Positions 60,601 to 64,000 of a stretch of 64,000 nt of DNA are shown here, in pieces. The notes beneath the pieces are model-generated. The model was not told the origin of the DNA, did not search any database, and saw only the letters and a program-made list of their open reading frames with translations. Each line of letters begins with the position of its first letter. The first letter of the stretch is position 1. Made by a program: the position numbers and the translations under genes. The DNA comes from Symsagittifera roscoffensis (lineage: Eukaryota; Xenacoelomorpha; Acoela; Convolutidae): contig NC_087063.1 in the NCBI RefSeq assembly GCF_963678635.1, positions 62,975,290 to 63,039,289 on the forward strand, in the 5' to 3' direction.

Positions 60601-62770
60601 TGAAATGAATAAAATACTTGGAAAAGGCTCGGAATTGATTGGTTGACTTCAAAACTGTAAAAAATTTCATGATAAATGAAACTTGATTCTTTTTGGTTGA
60701 TATCAAAACTGTTGAAAATTATATAATAAATGAAGCTCAATTCTGTTTGATTGATATCAGAACTGCTGAAAATTTCATGTGAATTAAAGCTCGATTCTCT
60801 TTAGTTGAATTCAAAATTTGTTAAATTCCTTAATAAGTAGAGCTCATTTCTGATTGATTGATTGAATTTTGTTTGATCTACACCAAACAGAATGAAATCC
60901 ATCTTGCTTTTTTGTTTGTCTTTTTAAAAAATGATCAAGATTTTTGCATGTTTTTTTCTTACTTTTATTCTTTTTTTGGGAGTATTCGTAATTATATGTC
61001 TTCTACTAAAATTTTGCGACTTTCAAAACCTCCCACTTATTCTCAAGTTATTGCTTTACCTATTCAGAAATCATCACTGAATAGAAATATAAAGTTGGAA
61101 TAACCTGAGTATGGTTGTTTCTACATACATCAAAACGCATCAAAACATCGTAACACTGTTGAAGTTTCGAGTTTCAATGATAGTACAGCTCGATTTTATG
61201 TTATTTGTAATGAAACGTATAAAATCCAAAAGAAGGCTCGGAGTTGATTGGTTGACTGCAAAACAGTAAAAAATTTCATGATAAATGAAACTTGTTTCTT
61301 TTGGTTGATATCAAAACTGTTGAAAATTATGTAACAAGTGAGGCTGAGTTCTGTTTGGTTGGTGTCAAAACTGCTGAAAATTTCATGATAATAAAAGATC
61401 AATTCTCTTTGGTTGATATCAAACTTTGTTAAATCTTTTATAAGTAGAGCTCCTTTCTGATTGACTGATTTTTGTTTGATCTACACCAAACAGGATGAAA
61501 TCTATCTTGATTTTTTTGTTTGTCTTTTAAAAAAATGATCAAGATTTTTGCTTGTTTTTTTTTGTTTACTTTTAATCTTTTCTTGGGAGTATTCGTAATT
61601 ATAAGTCTTCTACTAAGGTAGGTTTTTGCGACTTTCAAAACCTCCCAATTGTTCTCAAGTTATTGCTTTACCCATTGAGAAATCGTCACTGAATAGAAAC
61701 AGAAAGGTGGAATAAGCTGAGTGTGGTGGTTTTTACACACACCAAAACACATCAAAACACCCTAAAACTGTTGGAGTTTCGAGCTTCAATGATACTGAAG
61801 GTCAATTTTAAGTTATTTGTAATGAAACGTATAAAATTCATAGAAAAGGCTCGGAGTTGATTGGTTGACTACAAAACTGTAGAAAGTTTCATGAAAAAGG
61901 AAGCTTGGTTGTTTTTGGTTGATACCAAAACTGTTGAAAAACAAAATGATCAAGTTACTTGCATTTTTTTTACCTTTATTCTTTTTTTGGGACTATTCCT
62001 AATTATAAGGCTTCAACTAAGGTTTTTGCGACTTTCAAAACCTCCCAATTGTTCTCAAGTTATTTCTTTACCTATTGAGAAATCGTCACTGGATAGAAAC
62101 AGAAAATTGAAATAACCTGAGTGTCGTTGTTTTTACACTCATCAAAACGCATGAAAACATCCTAAAACTGTTGGACCTTCAAGATTCAATGATAATGAAG
62201 CTCGATTTCAAGTTATTTATTTTGAAACGTATAAAACCCATAGAAAAGTCCGGAATTGATTGGTTGACCTCAAAACTAAGGAAAATTTCATGAAAAAAGA
62301 AACTTGATTCTTTTTGGTTGATATCAGAACTGTTGGAAGTTATAGGATAAGTGAAGTTCGTTCTGTTTGGTTGAAAAAAAAACCGCTGAAAATTTCATGA
62401 TAAAGAAAGCTCGATTTTCTTTGGTTGATATCGAATTTTGTTAAATTCAATTATAAGTAGAGCTCTTTTCTGATTGCTTAATTTTCGTTTGATCTAAAGC
62501 AAAAGTATGAAATCCATCTTTAAATTGTTTATCATTAAAAACAAAATTATCAAGATATTTGGCTAGTTTTTTTCTTTTCTTGGGACTTTCCGTAATTATA
62601 AGTCTTCTAGTAAGGTTTTTGTAACTTTCAAAATCTCCAATTGTTCTCAAGTTATTTCTTTACCTATTGGGAAATCGTCACTGAATAGAAACAGAAAGTT
62701 GGAAGAACCTGAGTGTGGTTGTTTTTACACACATCAAAACGCATCAGAACATCGTAAATCTGTTGGAGTT

Positions 62771-62797
62771 TCGAGCTTCAATGATAATGAAGCTCGA
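62771..62797. other. Conserved satellite hairpin (example)
   Basis: TCGAGCTTCA, loop ATGATAA, TGAAGCTCGA: a perfect 10-bp stem. The same structure occurs in most units. The right arm equals the GAAGCTCGA of the 54-bp subrepeats and the left arm is its inverse. Confidence 0.8.
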
Positions 62798-63458
62798 TTT
62801 TAAGTTATCTATATTGAAATTTGTAAAGCACTTAGAAAATGCTCGGAGTTGATTGGTTGATGCACAAATTTAAAAAATTTCATGATAAAAAAACTTGATT
62901 CTTTTTTGGTTGATATCAAACTGTTGAAAGTTATATAATAAAAGAAGCTCATTTCTGTTTGGTTGATATCAGAACTGCTGAAAAATTCATGATAATTAAA
63001 GCTCGATTCTCTTTGGTTGATATCAAACTTTGTAAAATTCCTTAATAAGTAGAGCTCCTTTCTGATTGATTGATTTTGTTTGATCTACACCAAACAGATT
63101 GAAATCCATCTTGATTTTTTTGTTTGTCTTTTTAAAAAATGATCAAGATTTTTGCATGTTTTTTTCTTACTTTTATTCTTTTCTTGGGAGTATTCGTAAT
63201 TATATGTCTTCTACTAAAATTTTGCGACTTTCAAAACCTCCCAATTGTTCTCAAGTTATTGCTTTACCCACTGAGAAATCGTCACTGAATAGAAACAGAA
63301 AGTTGGAATAAGCTCAGTGTGGTTGTTTTTACACACATCAAAACACATCAAAACATCGTAAAACTGTTGAAGCTTCGAGCTTCAATGATAATGAAGGTCA
63401 ATTTTAAGTTATTTATAATGAAACTTATAAAATCCATAGAAAAGGCTCGGAGTTGATT

Positions 63459-63674
63459 GGTTGACTACAAAACTGTGAAAAGCTTCATGAAAAAGGAAGC
63501 TTGGTTGTTTTTGGTTGATACCAAAACTGTTGCAAATCATATGATAAGTGAAGCTCAATTCTATTTGGTTGATAACAAAATTGCTGAAAAATTTATGATA
63601 AGTAAAGCTCGGTTTTCTTTGGTTGATATCAAATTTTGATAAAACCCATTATAAGTAGAGCTCTTTTCTGATTG
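63459..63674. repeat. Block of four 54-bp subrepeats (example)
   Basis: GGTTGA starts at 63459, 63513, 63567 and 63621, exactly 54 bp apart. Each subrepeat has the plan GGTTGATATCAAAACTG, then a GAAA-rich part, ATGATAAG, GAAGCTCGATT, and T-rich end. TTGATATCAA is a perfect palindrome. The four positions in the block are diverged from one another but conserved across units. Because 54 is divisible by three, peptide frames with an 18-residue period stay open on both strands. Confidence 0.9.
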
Positions 63675-64000
63675 CTTGATTTTTGTTTGATCTACACCAC
63701 AAAGGATGAAAACCAACTTTATTTTGTTTATCATTAAAAACAAAATTATCAAGATATTTGCACATTTATTTTTTTCTTACTTTTATTCTTTTTTTGGGAC
63801 TTACCGTAATTAGAAGTCTTCTAGTAAGATTTTTGTAACTTTAAAAGTTTCCCAATTGTTCTCAAGTTATTTCTTTACCTATTGAGAAATCGTCACTGAA
63901 TAGAAACAGAAAGTTGGAAGAACCTGAGTTTGGTTGTTTTTACACACATCAAAACGCATCAAAACATCGTAAATCTGTTGGAGTTTCGAGCCTCAATGAT

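Larger units (their letters stand above)
33458..64000. repeat. Tandem satellite array, unit about 605 bp, about 50 units
   Basis: The landmark CCTGAGTGTGGTTGTTTTTA recurs at about 33990, 34594, 35199, 35734, 36274, 36891, 37500, 38240, 38851, 39585, 40264, 40880, 41370, 42030, 42631, 43240, 44285, 44750 and so on to 63922. The spacing is mostly 600-615 bp, with shorter (about 490-560) and longer (about 680-740) variants. Each unit holds, in order: four 54-bp subrepeats, a spacer beginning TTTGATCTACACCAAA, the TGGTTGTTTTTACA landmark, and a hairpin (TCGAGCTTCA...TGAAGCTCGA). All units lie head to tail, and unit divergence is perhaps 10-20% by eye. The array continues past the window end. Confidence 0.97.

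Noticed and set aside
33458-64000. CRISPR array or bacterial repeat locus
   Set aside because: The 54-bp repeats are contiguous without unique spacers and the context is eukaryotic.
33458-64000. The dozens of 60-115 codon ORFs on both strands as separate genes
   Set aside because: They recur in register with the satellite units, overlap on opposite strands and are frameshifted in most copies. Only the 70-codon frame is kept, as a question.

Overview
This is AT-rich eukaryotic nuclear DNA, most likely from an invertebrate animal. There are no operons or bacterial signals. Putative coding pieces are short, lie between GT/AG splice sites, and are heavily outnumbered by repeats. I recognise BEL/Pao LTR-retrotransposon, Polinton-type DNA polymerase B and tRNA-derived SINE-like sequence. 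I cannot name the species.

Layout. 1-8.9 kb: low-density host DNA with the 3' end of a minus-strand gene. Four exons (5524-5428, 5253-5138, 4254-4123, 3457-3312) join in perfectly compatible splice phases. Two exon types are duplicated along with about 1 kb of flanking DNA. The region also holds a (CAA)n microsatellite (2.49-2.75 kb) and an 848-bp terminal-inverted-repeat element with a G-rich core (7503-8350).

8.94-24.64 kb: a large, decayed BEL/Pao retrotransposon on the minus strand, bounded by two diverged LTRs of about 350 bp. Its gag-to-RNase H segment (about 3.02 kb) is present as three near-identical tandem copies (11168-20229). A fourth partial copy, a second gag/leader copy and further shuffled pieces fill 20.2-24.3 kb. 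The internal copies differ from each other by about 1%, while the LTRs differ by about 25%, so the amplification looks much younger than the element.

24.6-33.4 kb: one convincing host exon with TRPM-like character (25451-25244, minus), a tRNA-derived SINE head (26.12 kb), and a decayed minus-strand protein-primed-type DNA polymerase B (about 29.3 to 27.06 kb) with a ruined catalytic motif C. Further coding remnants lie upstream of it (29.46-30.13 kb and 31.7-32.4 kb), and three TGACGTC(A/T) sites sit about 60 bp apart at 30.37-30.50 kb.

33.46-64.0 kb (running off the window): a satellite-like array of about 50 tandem units, modal length about 605 bp. Each unit holds a block of four diverged 54-bp subrepeats plus a spacer. 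The spacer carries a 10-bp-stem hairpin and, in some copies, an open 70-codon frame with a hydrophobic segment. Blocks of several units are duplicated as higher-order repeats.

The parts do not form a pathway. One economical reading, which is inference, is a long minus-strand host gene (TRPM-like exon at 25 kb, 3' exons at 3-8.5 kb) whose introns were invaded by the BEL/Pao element and the TIR element. Nothing in the window directly joins the 25-kb exon to the 3-8.5-kb exons.
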